Shown here one piece after another: positions 10,744-22,979 of a DNA stretch of 64,000 bases (the stretch's first letter is position 1; each line of letters opens with the position of its first letter). This DNA is from Pseudopithomyces maydicus. Lineage: Eukaryota; Ascomycota; Dothideomycetes; Pleosporales; Didymosphaeriaceae. The notes under the pieces are model-generated. The model was not told the DNA's origin. It searched no databases and worked only from the letters and a program-made list of their open reading frames with translations. The stretch spans positions 186,001 through 250,000 of the forward strand of contig JANTUC010000010.1 in assembly GCA_026873275.1 (NCBI GenBank). The letters are read 5' to 3'. The position numbers were made by a program, and so were the translations under genes.

Positions 10744-13700
10744 CTACTCCACCGCCCCCCACCCATAACCCCCTCCCAAACCACTCGCTCACAACCGCAA
10801 ACCCATCCCTCCCCCTCCTCAACGCCTCAGCAAACAAATCATGCCTCTCCGCACTCTCCACCTGCGCCTTGCGGATCGCCCTCACCGTCTGATTCTGCAC
10901 CCCACACAACGGACACTCGACCCCGCCATCCTCGACATCCTCATCCAAGCTCAAGCACCTTTGATGAAAGCTATGCTTGCACAGGAAATGCACAACGGGC
11001 AGGTCCAGCGCGCGGTCGCACACCCTGCACCGCGTCGCCTGGAAAGTCACCGGCTTGGACGCCAGATCCGCGAGCTCTATTTTCTTAGCCGCGGTGTCCG
11101 CGCGGAAGGTGTCGATAGTGTGGCGGTTTGTCGCGATCTCAGCGCGCTCGCGGGCGATTGTGGTAGCGAGGTAGGACTTGATCATGCCCATTGTAGCGAC
11201 GCCGTTTGCGGAGAGTGTCTGTATGACCTGGAGGGGCGCCATGAGGCCGTCGTCGTCGATTTTCTTGAGGACCGAGTCGAGCTCTGGGCCGGCGTCTGCG
11301 AGGATGTCCGGGGAGGAGGTGAAGTAGGCGAGGGCGGCGGGGTAGAGGGCGGGCTCCTCGGGGCCGTATTTGCGGAGGGCGCGGATGGCGCCTTGGGTGT
11401 CGTGGGCGGCGGTGTAGGAGCGGAAGATGTCGAAGTGGAGGCCTTGCTGTTCGCGGACGAGGATGGTGCCGGCGCGGAAGTTGGAGAGGTGGGAGAGGAG
11501 GAGGACGTTGGAGGTGTCGATGGGGATGTTGTTGCCTTCTACGAGCTTTTTGGCCTTGTCCTCCCACTCTTTGCGCTCGGCGTCTTTCTTTGACGACGCG
11601 GTGTGTAGGTACATCTCGAAGAGGGTGGTGTAAAGGTCGACTTTGTCGTCTTCACGGAGGTTCTCCGATTTTATGCATGCCTCGAGGAATATGATAAACT
11701 CCTGGGGGTGGTCGACGAAGGCGGAAAACGCCGTTCGGGGCTTGGGTATGGAGTACTCTGGCGGTGGTTCGTCTGTACTGGTCTCGATGACCTGAGCCTG
11801 GCTTAATGTTGACTTTGATTCGCCTGAGGGAGGCGTGGCGACTGCACTGGTATTCATGTATGGAAGCGGTAGCAGAGCGGCGAGATTCTGCACGGCGCTA
11901 GATGCGACACCCAAGCCCATGCCCATGCCTGAAGTTGCTGGCGCATTCGGGATGACAATAGCGTCTTTCTTGGGCCTGAAGTTACCCGTGTAGTAGTCGA
12001 TGAAAATCTGCGTAGCATCTTTCGGACACTGTTCCAGCAGCACGGTAGCATATTGCATCAGGTTGAAATATGCCACCTCTGGCTCTAACCGCCATATGTA
12101 GGCGAGCGCTTCAGCGTATCGCTTCGAGTCCTCAATCAGAACGTCGACTACCAACTCGTGTTCGCCGTGTTTCCGTGCGAGATACGCCGCTTGATCGAAA
12201 TATCCACCTTGCCGACACATGGAGATTGCTGTGTCCAGGTCGAATTTTAGGTCATCGCCGGGCGACTTGATGAATTCTTCAAGTTTCTCTACATCCTTCA
12301 ACTTTGCATAACAATTCAGCAAAAGGGTTGTATGATCGGACGTGGCCTTGTGATGGTCGTGCAACTCTTCAAGATATTCTATGAGGTTGTGTATTCTCTG
12401 GGTGTCCAAGAACTTTCGAATCACTTGCGAGGGCTCGGTGTTATCGATGGCTTTGAGGTACTGCTGCATTGCCGTATCGTAGTCCTGCTTTTGATACAGG
12501 TAATCACCATACTTGCGCAGTATCACGTTCTGCTGCGAGGCATCTAGCCCAGCCTTCTGCGCCATGTTGATGGCCAGAACGTAGAGATTGCGTTGATACA
12601 GTATGTCCAATTTCTGGGCGAATGGCTTCTCATGGTATCGGAAAATCTTGCCGTCCATTGTGAGTACAAAAAGATCGCCCCATTCTACGATGAGTGCCTT
12701 GACCTGTGATGTGATCTGCTCTTGGTGAGCGACAAACCTGAGCTCTGTGTTGAGGAGGGTGAAGCTCGATGTGTTGAAAGCATCATCGGCTGCACCTATA
12801 CCGAGCGCTCTGAGGGGATTGGAGCGTGGCATGACATTCGACTTTGGCGGCGACACGATCACGACGTAGTCTTTGAACATGGTGATGATCTTTTTCTCGC
12901 CTTCGTATGTGTAAGGCGGGCCTCGCCCGTGCTGACTGTAATAGTATATGGCATCGTCCCGCGCCACCACGACATCGCGTGTGGATTTGTCTACCGCCAT
13001 GCATCCTACACCGCAGCCGTGATCATCCAGCGACTTGGCAGGCTGGCCTTGCCCCCTACCCGATATTATCAAGGTCATTATGCGGCCAGTGGTTGCAATG
13101 TATAGCGTTGTGATGTTGCCCTCGCGGAACTCTATGCCAGTAATGGGCTCTTCGGATTCGAACACGGTTCGTTGGCGCGCGCCCCGGTCGTGGATGAGGT
13201 CGCCACGGACGACGGTGACGGCGCCATTGGCAAAGCCTACAGCCAACTGAGAAAGATCATCTAGGGCAGCAAAGGCAGATATGGGAAACTGTTTGCGTCC
13301 GTTGTGTACCGTGAGCGTGCTCTGGCAGCGGGGTATCCCAGTCTTCTTCTCAAGTTTGTCCAAAGCCCACACCTTCAGGACGGGTTCGCTCGAGAGATCC
13401 TCGGCTATGGTAACCAGCAGCGAGGTCCCTTGGATCTGTTTCATGTGTGTGATTGCGCCCGTGTCATGCGCCTTGAACGAGCGCACGACCTTGAAGGCCT
13501 GCGAGACGATGCGCACGACGCCATCTGCGCTGCCGAAGAAAATGCTCTCTGAGCCGGATACCACAGAGGTGATGTTCCCAGGCTGGGCAGGGTGAGAAGG
13601 TGTATGTGAGGGAGGGGCTGCCTCATACCTCGGAGAGGAATGAGCTCTCGTCGTCCGGGAGCTTGACCTGGGCGACGTCGAAGAACTTGAACTGCCACTG

Positions 13701-13764
13701 GCTTGGTGTCAGCAAATCCATATCCAGCGCTACCATGATGGGCGCCTACCGGAGTCACCGCCAT
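10744..13764 (-). CDS. vps11: Vps11, core subunit of HOPS/CORVET tethering complexes
   Basis: Vps11 is a class C Vps scaffold that tethers endosomes and the vacuole before SNARE fusion. Exons: 13764-13750 (five codons), 13697-13629 and 13582 onward. Both introns are GT-AG and phase 0, joining MAVTP to WQFKFFDVAQVKLPDDESSF, then to the propeller. Domains are an N-terminal beta-propeller (about 1-350), an alpha-solenoid with clathrin-like repeats (about 350-870; KYGDYLYQKQDYDTAMQQY is typical) and a C-terminal RING (about 880-940) with CRVCD, CKHSFHQRC and CPLC. The frame as given runs to 10667 with a Gly/Trp-rich tail of 30-odd residues that looks wrong. Adding one base to the C5 run at 10769-10773 and one to the C6 run at 10755-10760 gives the plausible ending SEWFGRGVM, a few Gly residues and a stop near 10744 (974 residues). 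This tail correction is tentative. Confidence 0.95.
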
Positions 13765-14294
13765 GTTGCTATCGGCCCATCGCGCGCCCTGGAGCTAGGA
13801 GAGGGCAGGAGCTACCGTGGTCCTGCTTCACCACCGGCAGGTGTGATGCGGTGAACGCACGGGCCTCCCACGCAGCAGCCAATGACGTGCCCCAAACTCA
13901 CGCCTGCCGCCAAGCCGTGGCTGAGCGCGGAGGTCCGTGCCCTTTTGTTGCCTGTCTACTTCTGCCCCTTCCCATCATTGCCTCTCTTGATCCCATACAT
14001 CCCCGGCCCTCCCACCGCCGCCGCCCAACTCCTGATCAGAGCTAATTTTCACAGTGCGCAGTTATACAGCGTACATCCCGCTTCTATATCCGCTTCTATA
14101 TCCGCTTCTTCAAGCACCCTACTACCTCATCGCATCACTGCGCGTCAACCGTGCGCTTGTTGTCGCGACCGATCCACCTGTGCGCATCCACGCAGCCAAA
14201 AGCGCGCCCAAAGCAAACACCTCTCGGTCTCTTTGCGCCTCAGTCACCCGCACCAGCCGCTTCTCTGTCAACTGCCATCATCCAACCCTTCACA
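13765..14294. promoter_or_regulatory. Divergent promoter region of vps11 and yra1
   Basis: About 530 bp between two divergent starts. It has pyrimidine-rich stretches and a short repeat ATATCCGCTTCT near 14084-14110. No TATA box is obvious and no gene is seen. Confidence 0.5.
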
Positions 14295-15689
14295 ATGGCC
14301 GACAAGCTCAACTCCTCTCTCGATGACATCCTCAAGGCCAACCCCCGCAGCAGCACCCGTCGCGGACGTGGCAACCGCCGCACTGGTCCCGGTCGTCGCG
14401 TAGAGGCACCCGTCGGAGGCGTTACCAAGCCCACCAAGCAGACCAAGCCGAACAAGGCCGCGCCTGCCGTTCCCGCTGGCCCAACTGGCGGCGAGACCAA
14501 GATCATGATTTCGAATCTTGTAAGTCGCTGCAATGGCTTTGATTTTACAACTGCTAACTCTGCGCAGCCGTTTGACGTAGAGGAGAACCAGCTCAAGGTA
14601 TGTAAGATCGACGAAGGCCTTTGAGCCTGCATTTCGTCGCAATGACGAGCGAACACGAGTCCGACAATTTGAGCACTGCACTTTGCTCCGGTACGAAAAC
14701 GGGCATGCCCACGTCATGCTTGCCTGTAAAAGTCATACCCAACTTGTGTTTGGCGGGCACAATAGGTATAACGACTTGGCAGCATGAGGCGCCTGCACGT
14801 GTTGCGAGGACGAAAGTCGGAACGTATATTCCATCGATGCAGTTGAATTCAGCGAGGCCAACAGCGATTTTTGCAACCAATCTACAGCCGAGCTGGGCAG
14901 GCGGCGTGATAGATTAACAGCAAATTCGCTATCGCACATACAAAGGCTAAGCAATTCACTGTAATCCGGAACATACAATCTGCTTTAGAGCCACACGGCT
15001 TCGGCCAGAATCGGGGCCGCTACCTACGAACGACCCAACCCGCCCAACCCGCCCAACCGCCCAAATCGGACTCACTCACTTTGCTTTTCATGCTCGAAAC
15101 CGTTTACTGCGACGACGACTAATACCTCTTGTAGGACTACTTCAACACAGCTGTCAACGTCGGCAAGCCCCGTCGGGTCTTGGTCCAGTATGGACCCAAC
15201 GGCAAGAGCCTGGGAAGTGCCACTGTCATCTTCAACAAGGCCGAGCAAGCCGTCAAGGCCACCAGCGCTTTGCAGGGTGTCAAGATTGACAACAAGCCCA
15301 TTAGGGTCGAGATGTTGATTAGTGCTACCACGGTTGCTGCTCAGCCCCAGTCCTCTTTCGCGGATCGCGTTACGTAAGTCTAGAAAGACTTGACTTGAAT
15401 TAACGAAACTGATCATTCCAGGCAACCAAAGAAGGGTGATAAGCCCAAGCCCGCTACCGCCAAGGCTGCCCCCGCTGGTCGCGATCGTGGCCGTGGACGT
15501 GGTGCTACTCGTGGCCGTGGCCGTGGTGGACGCCCTGAGCGCCAGAAGAAGAAGACTCAGGAGGAGCTGGATCAAGAGATGGAGGACTACTTCCCGGCCG
15601 CTGAGGGTGGCAACGACGCCATGGTCACCAACGGCGACGCTCCTCAGGCCGCCGGCGGAGACACCATGGACGAGGATCAGATGCTCTGA
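14295..15689 (+). CDS. yra1: Yra1/ALYREF-family mRNA export adaptor
   Basis: A nuclear RNA-binding adaptor of the TREX complex that links Sub2/UAP56 and the Mex67 export receptor to mRNA. Exons: 14295-14519, 14568-14597 (30 nt), 15135-15373, 15422-15689; 253 residues. It shows the REF layout: an N-terminal Sub2-binding box (SLDDILKAN), an Arg/Gly linker, one RRM (about 70-150; RNP2-like KIMISNLPF and LGSATVIF), an RGRGRG segment and a C-terminal box (QEELDQEMEDYF). The third intron-exon junction splits Thr and continues QPKKGDK. The second intron, 537 nt inside the RRM, is about ten times the usual length here. The budding yeast orthologue also has one unusually long intron, used for autoregulation. 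No frameshift is seen. Confidence 0.95.
14598..15134 (+). other. Unusually long intron of yra1 (537 nt)
   Basis: GTATGT donor and TTGTAG acceptor, with CTAAT near 15118 as a likely branch point. It contains short CCCAAC/CCGCCCAAC repeats near 15027-15062. I looked for a hosted snoRNA and saw no convincing C/D or H/ACA boxes. All other introns in the window are shorter than 200 nt. Confidence 0.8.
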
Positions 15690-15789
15690 ACTTAGGCCGA
15701 CAGATCAGATGCTCTGGACAACTAGTCCATGTTTCCATTCTACCACTCTGCTACCTTCGGCTTTTTCCCTTTCGTATTTTGCGATGAGG

Positions 15790-15861
15790 TTTCGACAAGT
15801 ACGACTCCTTATCAGGGCAATTCGGTTTCGACCGGTACGACTCCTTGTTAGGGCAATTCGG
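15790..15861 (+). repeat. Two-copy 36-bp direct repeat in the yra1 3' region
   Basis: Units at 15790-15825 and 15826-15861 differ at only a few positions (TTTCGACAAGTACGACTCC versus TTTCGACCGGTACGACTCC). It lies about 100 bp past the yra1 stop, probably in its 3' UTR. Confidence 0.8.
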
Positions 15862-17351
15862 TTTTTCAGCCCAACAAATTGCACCCTTGTTCCTTAATCA
15901 CATGGCGTTTGTTTTCCGGGAAAGTTTCTTTTAACGACAAAGGACCGGCGGCATGTACAGTACCGATATGATGAAGCTCTTTAGTCTCTAAAGCTGCTCG
16001 TTAATCACAGTAGATAGCCCCAAATGGATGGAATGGCTATCAATCATGGACTCTTTGTAATCGTGCAACTTGAATCATCACCTCGAATGACGGCCTACTG
16101 CTACTGACTCTTACCCAAACTCAAGGTTCACCTAGAAAGAAAGTGTGCTCTGGAGGACAGCAAAACACGGCAAAGAAGCAATGACAAGCTCAATTGTTCG
16201 AGATGGACTATGTCGCGGTTGCAGCAAAAAGAGTTGTAGCTTTAGTGTCAAATGGGGCCCTACCGGTACACGAACAGACTAGTCTCAGGGTTCGGACGGT
16301 CCGGATTCGCTACCACGACTCCTCGGCCTTCCCCAGATGTGGTTGCGCGTGGCAGTCATCCCTTGATGCGGAGAAGTTAGGCCAGGATGGTTGGACTGCG
16401 GGTAGCTGCCCAGGACCAGACTCACCGGCCCCTCCTCTTTCCACAGGCAACTACCTACGTGGACTAATGGAAGCGTCCATCCGATGGGCACTCCGACGAT
16501 GCTGTGTGGCTCGGATGGACGCATAGTTGGGATCTCACCTGATCGCTGGTGGCCGCCGCATGGGACTCTGTGCGCTATGGTTTGCGCAGGCAGGGCTAGC
16601 CTGGAGGTTTCGCTCGCAAGGAGATTAGTTATTCGGCATGCGGATTTGCCTATTCTGTGCGATTGGAAGCTTGAGGACGGGCCGGCTCTCGCTCGAATGG
16701 AAGCCGAAAGACGGCAGGGGTGGACTAAGATCCTGCTAGTGTGGTGGATACCTGAGCTTTGCTGTCCACTTCTCCAAACGCGGCTTGTTTGAGCGGCACG
16801 TTGGGGTTGGGGGGGTGATGTATGTATGTCCATTTTTTTTGTGCCACGGTGAGAGGACACAGGGGACGGATGCAGCTACGATCACAGGGATTCGCTGAGA
16901 CGCAAGAGATCCAGGCGACGGGTAGGTTAGATGAATGAATCGCTCATGCGGAATAGGTAGGCGATTAGAAATGGGCGGCGGGACCGTTCCGAAAATGGAC
17001 CGGGCAAGGCGCCGTCTGGGTAGCTACTGTGGGGAGAGGGGTAGCAGCTACTGGTGGGCTGGTGCGGGGCAAGGCACTCGCTGACGCCACCGACCGATGC
17101 TCAATGGCGACGGCGATAGGCTGCTTGGCCATGTTATGACGGGACTCCTCCTGGCCGAGGCTGCTGGCGTTGCCTCACAATGCTCGTTTGTGCCGCCACG
17201 AAGCGGACCCGCCCTCCGTCTATGCTATCATAGGTGCACTACTTAAGGGGTCCTTACCCCTCATCTACTACAAAGCCACCTGCTTTGCTACGACTTTCCT
17301 GCTCCACTTGATACCCTTTCGATTGATTTTAGATTCCATTTGCAAGCAAAC
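15862..17351. other. Intergenic region, yra1 to aldehyde dehydrogenase
   Basis: I see no supported gene. A 191-residue minus-strand ORF (16285-16860) has biased Pro/Ser/Arg/His content and no recognisable domain. The last 200 bp, with CT-rich tracts, should be the promoter and leader of the aldehyde dehydrogenase. Confidence 0.5.
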
Positions 17352-19010
17352 ATGACGACCCAGAAGCTCAAGACGCCGCACACGGGCGAGTACGAGCAGC
17401 CCACCGGACTGTGAGTGAGCTCTTTACTGGACGACCAGCTAGCGCAAAGCACCCACTGACGGCCGCCAGCTTCATCAACAACGAGTTCGTGAAAGGTGTA
17501 GACGGCAAGACCTTCGAGGTCATCAACCCTTCCGACGAGAGCGTCATCTGCTCCGTCCACGAAGCCACCGAGAAGGATGTCGACATTGCGGTATCTGCCG
17601 CCCGCAAGGCCTTCGAGGGCGACTGGAGGAAGGTGACACCGGGAGACCGAGGACGCATGCTCACAAAGCTTGCCGATCTCTTCGAGGCGAACATCGATCT
17701 CCTGGCTGCGGTTGAGTCTCTGGACAACGGCAAGGCCGTCAGCATGGCCAAGGGCGATGTCGGTGCTTCTGCCGGCTGCTTAAGAGTGAGTTGCAACGTT
17801 GCGCTGGATACGTCTCATGTGATCATGTGGCTAATGTTCATGTAGTACTATGGTGGCTGGGCAGACAAGATCGAGGGCAAGGTTGTTGATACCACACCCG
17901 ACACTTTCAACTACATCAAGAAGGAGCCGGTAAGAGCTTTGATCCTTTGCGCCGAAACATATACTAACATCTCGCAAGATCGGTGTTTGCGGTCAGATCA
18001 TCCCCTGGAACTTCCCCCTGCTCATGTGGTCATGGAAGATTGGTCCTGCCATTGCTTGCGGTAACACAGTTGTCCTCAAGACTGCCGAACAGACTCCTCT
18101 TTCCGGTCTTGTCGCCGCTCGCCTAGTTAAGGAGGCTGGTTTCCCTCCAGGTGTCATCAACATCATCTCTGGTTTCGGAAAGGTCGCGGGTGCCGCCATT
18201 GCATCGCACATGGATATTGACAAGGTCGCCTTCACTGGCTCTACCGTCGTCGGCCGACAGATCATGAAGGCAGCTGCTGGCTCCAACCTCAAGAAGGTCA
18301 CACTCGAGCTCGGAGGCAAGAGCCCTAACATCGTCTTTGAGGATGCAGACATTGACAACGCCATCTCATGGGTCAACTTCGGTATCTTCTTCAACCACGG
18401 ACAATGCTGCTGCGCTGGTTCGCGTATCTACGTCCAGGACACTATCTACGACAAGTTCATCCAGCGCTTCAAGGAGCGGGCGGCAGCGAACAATGTCGGC
18501 GACCCATTCCACAAGGACACTTTCCAGGGCCCTCAGGTATCTCAATTGCAGTTTGACCGCATCATGGGCTACATCGAGGACGGCAAGAAGGCTGGTGCAA
18601 CTGTCGAGACTGGTGGCAAGCGCAAGGGCGACAAGGGTTTCTTCATCGAGCCTACCATCTTCTCCAACGTCACCGAGGACATGAAGATCGTCCAGGAGGA
18701 GATCTTCGGCCCCGTGTGCACCATCTCCAAGTTCAAGACCAAGGAGGAAATCATCAAGATTGGCAACAACACCACCTACGGTCTCGCCGCGGCCGTCCAC
18801 ACTAAGAACCTCAACACCGCCATCGAGGTGTCGAACGCTCTCCGCGCAGGAACCGTGTGGGTCAACGCGTACAACATGCTCCACTGGCAGCTGCCGTTCG
18901 GTGGCTACAAGGAGTCGGGCATCGGTCGCGAGCTGGGCGAGGCTGCGCTCGAGAACTACTCCCAGACTAAGACTGTGTCTATCCGTCTAGGTGATGCGCT
19001 ATTCGGTTAA
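17352..19010 (+). CDS. aldA: NAD(P)+ aldehyde dehydrogenase (AldA type)
   Basis: It oxidises acetaldehyde and other aldehydes to acids, as in ethanol use. Exons: 17352-17410, 17470-17785, 17846-17929, 17979-19010 (introns 59, 60 and 49 nt), 496 residues, the normal length. It shows the NAD-binding region ([28 protein letters not shown]), the general-base Glu in [10 protein letters not shown] and the catalytic Cys in [12 protein letters not shown]. The C-terminal part carries EEIFGPV and the conserved [15 protein letters not shown]. No targeting peptide is obvious, so it is probably cytosolic. Codon use is strongly biased to C-ending codons, which fits high expression. The gene is intact. Confidence 0.97.
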
Positions 19011-19536
19011 GCTAGGTACTTTGCGTGCGTGGGGGTTGGAGGAGGGCTGGCGTTCGGCGGAAAGGAGTCCGAAGTGTAATGACTGAAGCAAAATGGAAAG
19101 CTTGGGGTGGACATGCGGCGGATTAAATCATTACTCTGTACGAATTAGGTACGAATTGAAATGAACGTAAAATCTCGCAACCTCTCCTCTTCCCTCGTGT
19201 GTGTGATTCTGGAATCTCCCTAGGGCTTGATGGCGCCCAGGTGACCAGGGTGAAATGGCGGCTCACATGCACAGCAGGTGGCAGGTTTAAGCGAAAGGCA
19301 GGCGTGTTGCGTCAGAGCTCAAGCACAGGTCGCTCCAGTTTCCCGTCGAGGGCGTCTTCAACCGTGGAACACCAGGCTGCCACCGTCTGTTCTGCCCGCC
19401 TGCACCCTCGACGCTCAGCATGGAGACACATTTTCACCTGCTCTACGACAGAAGTATAAAATGAGGCTCTGTGACTTAAATAGACCCCTGCCATAGAAGA
19501 TCCGTTCCTGTCGAGACATCACGTCCCTCCATCGTC
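19011..19536. other. Intergenic region before the DDHD lipase
   Basis: About 525 bp holding the aldehyde dehydrogenase 3' end and the lipase promoter. No gene or notable repeat is seen. Confidence 0.5.
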
Positions 19537-22512
19537 ATGTCGTCCGCTGCGAACCAGTACATCCGTGAAGTGCTTCACACCAACGAAGCCCCGCCTGCAA
19601 TCCCCGTGCGATATTTCTACACATCTCCGCTCGCTATCGATGACCCGCTGTCACCGCTTCCGCCGCCTGCAACGGGCGCCTCGACCGCGCGGAAACAACC
19701 GCCGAGGCCCTTCTCCGAGTACGACAATGACGCCATAAACCAGACGTGGCTGGACCTTCGGAAGAAGATCCTGAGACACAATGAAGAGCTGGGCGAGAAG
19801 AGGCGGAGCGTCGACGATCCCGGAACACCCGCCACAGAGACGCCGACGTATCCCGCCGTCATGCGACTGAAGCGTAAACGGGGCGAAAGCGCGACGGGGG
19901 AGGAACGTATGGGCGCCTCGAGGGGAAAGGATATACCCGCACGGTCGTCGAGCATGGGCGGCGTCTCGCGCTCTCTGGATATGGGAGAGAGCCGCAGCGG
20001 GAGCTCCAGCAGCGGGCCACATGCAGTTACCCTGACCGGCTCGCTGCGTGCCATGACGCTGGATCCCACCGAAGGGTCACCACGCTCCGAAACCGCGACG
20101 ACCGGAATGCCCTTTACGCGACTACCTTCACGGGGGACTGGCTCGGGGCCGCGTGGGGCTAGCTCGTTGGATGCTCACAGGCCCGCAGCACCACAGCTGA
20201 CGGATAGCTACAAGTGGGATGAGGAGATGGAGCCTGCGCTGCCTGGTATCAAGGATAAGGCGCCGCCCCGTAGACGCCAGAAGCCCGCTGGGCCTTCGGC
20301 GAAAGTGCCCGTCGGAGTGTCGAGGCTGCATCATGTCGCCATGGACGCGGAGTCGATACGCATGGAGCCGACTTACTGGGCACCTGTCAACGATGTAGCT
20401 AAAGTCTTGCGAGGGACATGGTTCTACAAGGATACGATGATGCCTGTGGAAGTTGAGGTCGCGAACATGCTCGAGGTGGGCTATCTAGAGCTGAAGCCGT
20501 GGACGGAGACGTGGGCAGATGAATTGAATAGTGCTGTCGAGGTCGGCGCACTCGGTGAAATGAAGATTCTCCATAGGCTCTGGCCGGAGAAACCAAGACA
20601 GGTGGACAGTAGACCATCGACGTCTAATCAGATGGTAACTACCACCGGCCTGATCCAAAGCACTCTGCCCGAGGAACCTTTGGACATCGAGAAGGAACAC
20701 CGCACTATCGTAGAGCACGCGTGCGACATGATCGACATCTCCACCGGGCCCGAAGGACCGGATAATAAAGCTGCTGGCGACTGCGAGTACGGTCACGGCG
20801 GACGCAAGAACATGTACCGTTCCGCAGGCGTTATCTACGCGTCCGAGAACGAGGCCTTCATTCTCCGCCCGAACCTCCAACCCTCCAACTACTACGGCCG
20901 ACGACCGTTAGCCAACTACATCCGCAAAGGACGCTCCATCGGCATCCCCGTCGTGCGCGGTTTCGACCAAGCCGCATGGAACAAATTGTACCCCCCGAAG
21001 AAGACAGCAACGGCACACATGGCGCAGCACGGCGTGTCGTCTTCGCAAGCTGGTGCTCCGCCGTTCCAACGGCAGAGGTCGGATCCTGCGCTCGCGCTTT
21101 CGGATCGCCCGCAGGTGACTGATCTGGTGCTTGTGATTCATGGGATTGGGCAGAAGCTGTCGGAGCGGATGGAGACGTTCCATTTTACACATGCGATTAA
21201 TGCGTTTAGGAGGGAGGTTAATGTGGAACTGGGGGACAACGAGGTGAAACGGGGGCTGAGGAGGGGAATGGGAGGGATTATGGTGCTGCCGGTATGTATG
21301 GGAAAGGGGGCTAGTTCGACCTCATGCTGACAATCTGATCAGGTGAATTGGCGCCTACGTATCTCTCTTGAAAACGAAGTGAGCGGCCCTGCCGAGGCAG
21401 AAGACCCAGCTGTCAACAAGTACAGTCTGAAGGATATCACACCGGACACACTTCCATCCGTCCGTGGAATCGTGTCCGACGTCATGTTGGATATCCCGTA
21501 CTATCTCTCACAGGAACATCACCCAAAAATGCTGGCGGCATGCATTCAGGAAGCAAATCGAATATACCGCTTATGGTGTCAAAATAATCCTGGGTTTTCG
21601 GAATGGGGCCGTGTTCATATCATCGCCCATTCGCTTGGATCTGTTATGGTAGGTAATCCGCAGACACTACAGATGGGTCCAATTAGCCTTTGCAATATTC
21701 TTCCAGGAACAACACAATGAGATGTAACCTAGCTAACTTTGTGACTGCATACAGGCCATGGACATCCTTTCCGATCAACCTACAGAAGTAGACCCACGCT
21801 TCGCAGATCCCACCTACCCCGAAGAATCCCTCCCAACCAACCACTTCATCTTCAACACATCAAACCTCTTCGTCTGCGGCAGCCCCGTAGGATTCTTCCT
21901 CTACCTCCGCAACGCCACCCTCCTACCCCGCCACGACAAGTCCAAGCCCGGCACCGACTCGTACTCCACCCCCGGCGTCGCAGGCACCCAGGGCACCTAC
22001 GGCTGCATCGCCGTCGACAACATCTACAACGTCGTCAACGGCTACGACCCCGTCGCCTTCACCCTCAACGCCGCCGTCGACGTCGCCTACGCCGCAAGCC
22101 TCAAACCAGCCCTCATCCCCCCGCAACAACCTCCCTCTTCTCCTCCCTGCCCAACCCCTTCTCCCGCTCCAAACCCCCCACAACTTCCCACACACAGACA
22201 CAGACCCAGACACCGACCCAGACCGCCCAGCTACCATCCGCCTCCCTCCAACGTGGAGCTCGAGACGCACGACTTCTCGCGCGAGGAGATTGCGGAGAAA
22301 CGTGCCTACGCGCTGAATGATAACGGGCAGGTGGATTTTTACCTCAATTATGGGGGCGGCGTGAGTCAGTATATCACGATGCTGGGTGCGCACAGTAGTT
22401 ATTGGATTCATAGGGATTTTGTGAGGTTTGTGGTGAGGGAGACGGGGAGGAGGGAGGGGAGGAGGGGGCGCTTGGGGGGATGCGGGCACGGAAGAAGAGT
22501 GTTAGGGGGTGA
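19537..22512 (+). CDS. DDHD-domain phospholipase (PA-PLA1-like)
   Basis: An intracellular lipase related to mammalian PA-preferring PLA1 and yeast YOR022C, likely acting on phosphatidic acid at mitochondria or ER. Exons: 19537-21291, 21343-21648, 21755-22512, all joined in phase 0. It has a Ser/Pro-rich N-terminal half with a WWE-like segment (about 270-400: YWAPVNDVAKVLRGTWFYK), then LVLVIHGIGQKLSE and the nucleophile Ser in IIAHSLGSVM. The C-terminal DDHD region contains NGYDPVAF, DFYLNYGGGVSQYI and SSYWIHRDFVRFVV. As given, the frame runs on to 22627 in a Gly/Arg-rich tail. Adding one G in 22464-22479 gives GGMRARKKSVRG and a stop at 22510-22512, typical of the family (939 residues). The Pro/His-rich linker at about 22110-22250 may also be misframed. 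Confidence 0.92.
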
Positions 22513-22979
22513 GGTGAGGTGGGGTGAGGTGAGATGGAGAGGGGTGATGCTTGATGTGTGTGGCAATATTTACATTTGGGATGAGGAGGAGGGGGAGGGG
22601 GAGGGGGAGGGATGTTTGGAGTGTTAATGTGGAGGTTTGATGTTTTCTTTGTTGGTTGTAGCGGGGGTAGGCTTGGGGGAGATGGGATGGTGGGTATGAG
22701 GTTTTGAAAACGTTGCTATGAGTATGGATGGATTGCGAAGTGGAGAATTCAGCGTCGTGTAGCGAGTAGAATTTGTACTTATACTGTTACTGTGCATGTA
22801 TCATGTATGCATGCATGTGCGAATGATAGAATGATATACGTATACCCCGTACTCACAGCTCCGCGCCATTTATAGCAACGTATATGTATATATATGTATG
22901 TATGCCTTCTCCTTCTCCTTATCCTTCTCCTTCTCCTCCTCATTCTCCCTCTCCCTCTTCTTCCCGCCCCCTCTCCCAT
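22513..22979. other. Short intergenic region between convergent genes
   Basis: It holds the 3' flanks of the lipase and the permease. Purine-rich repeats (GAGGGGGAG, about 22585-22610) and TATG/TCTCC-type microsatellites (about 22880-22950) are present. No gene is seen. Confidence 0.5.

Noticed and set aside
14598..15134. A snoRNA hidden in the yra1 intron
   Set aside because: A near-C box (GTGATAGA) is present but no matching D box or H/ACA pair was found.
16285..16860. 191-residue minus-strand ORF
   Set aside because: Biased composition and no domain, splice structure or family resemblance.
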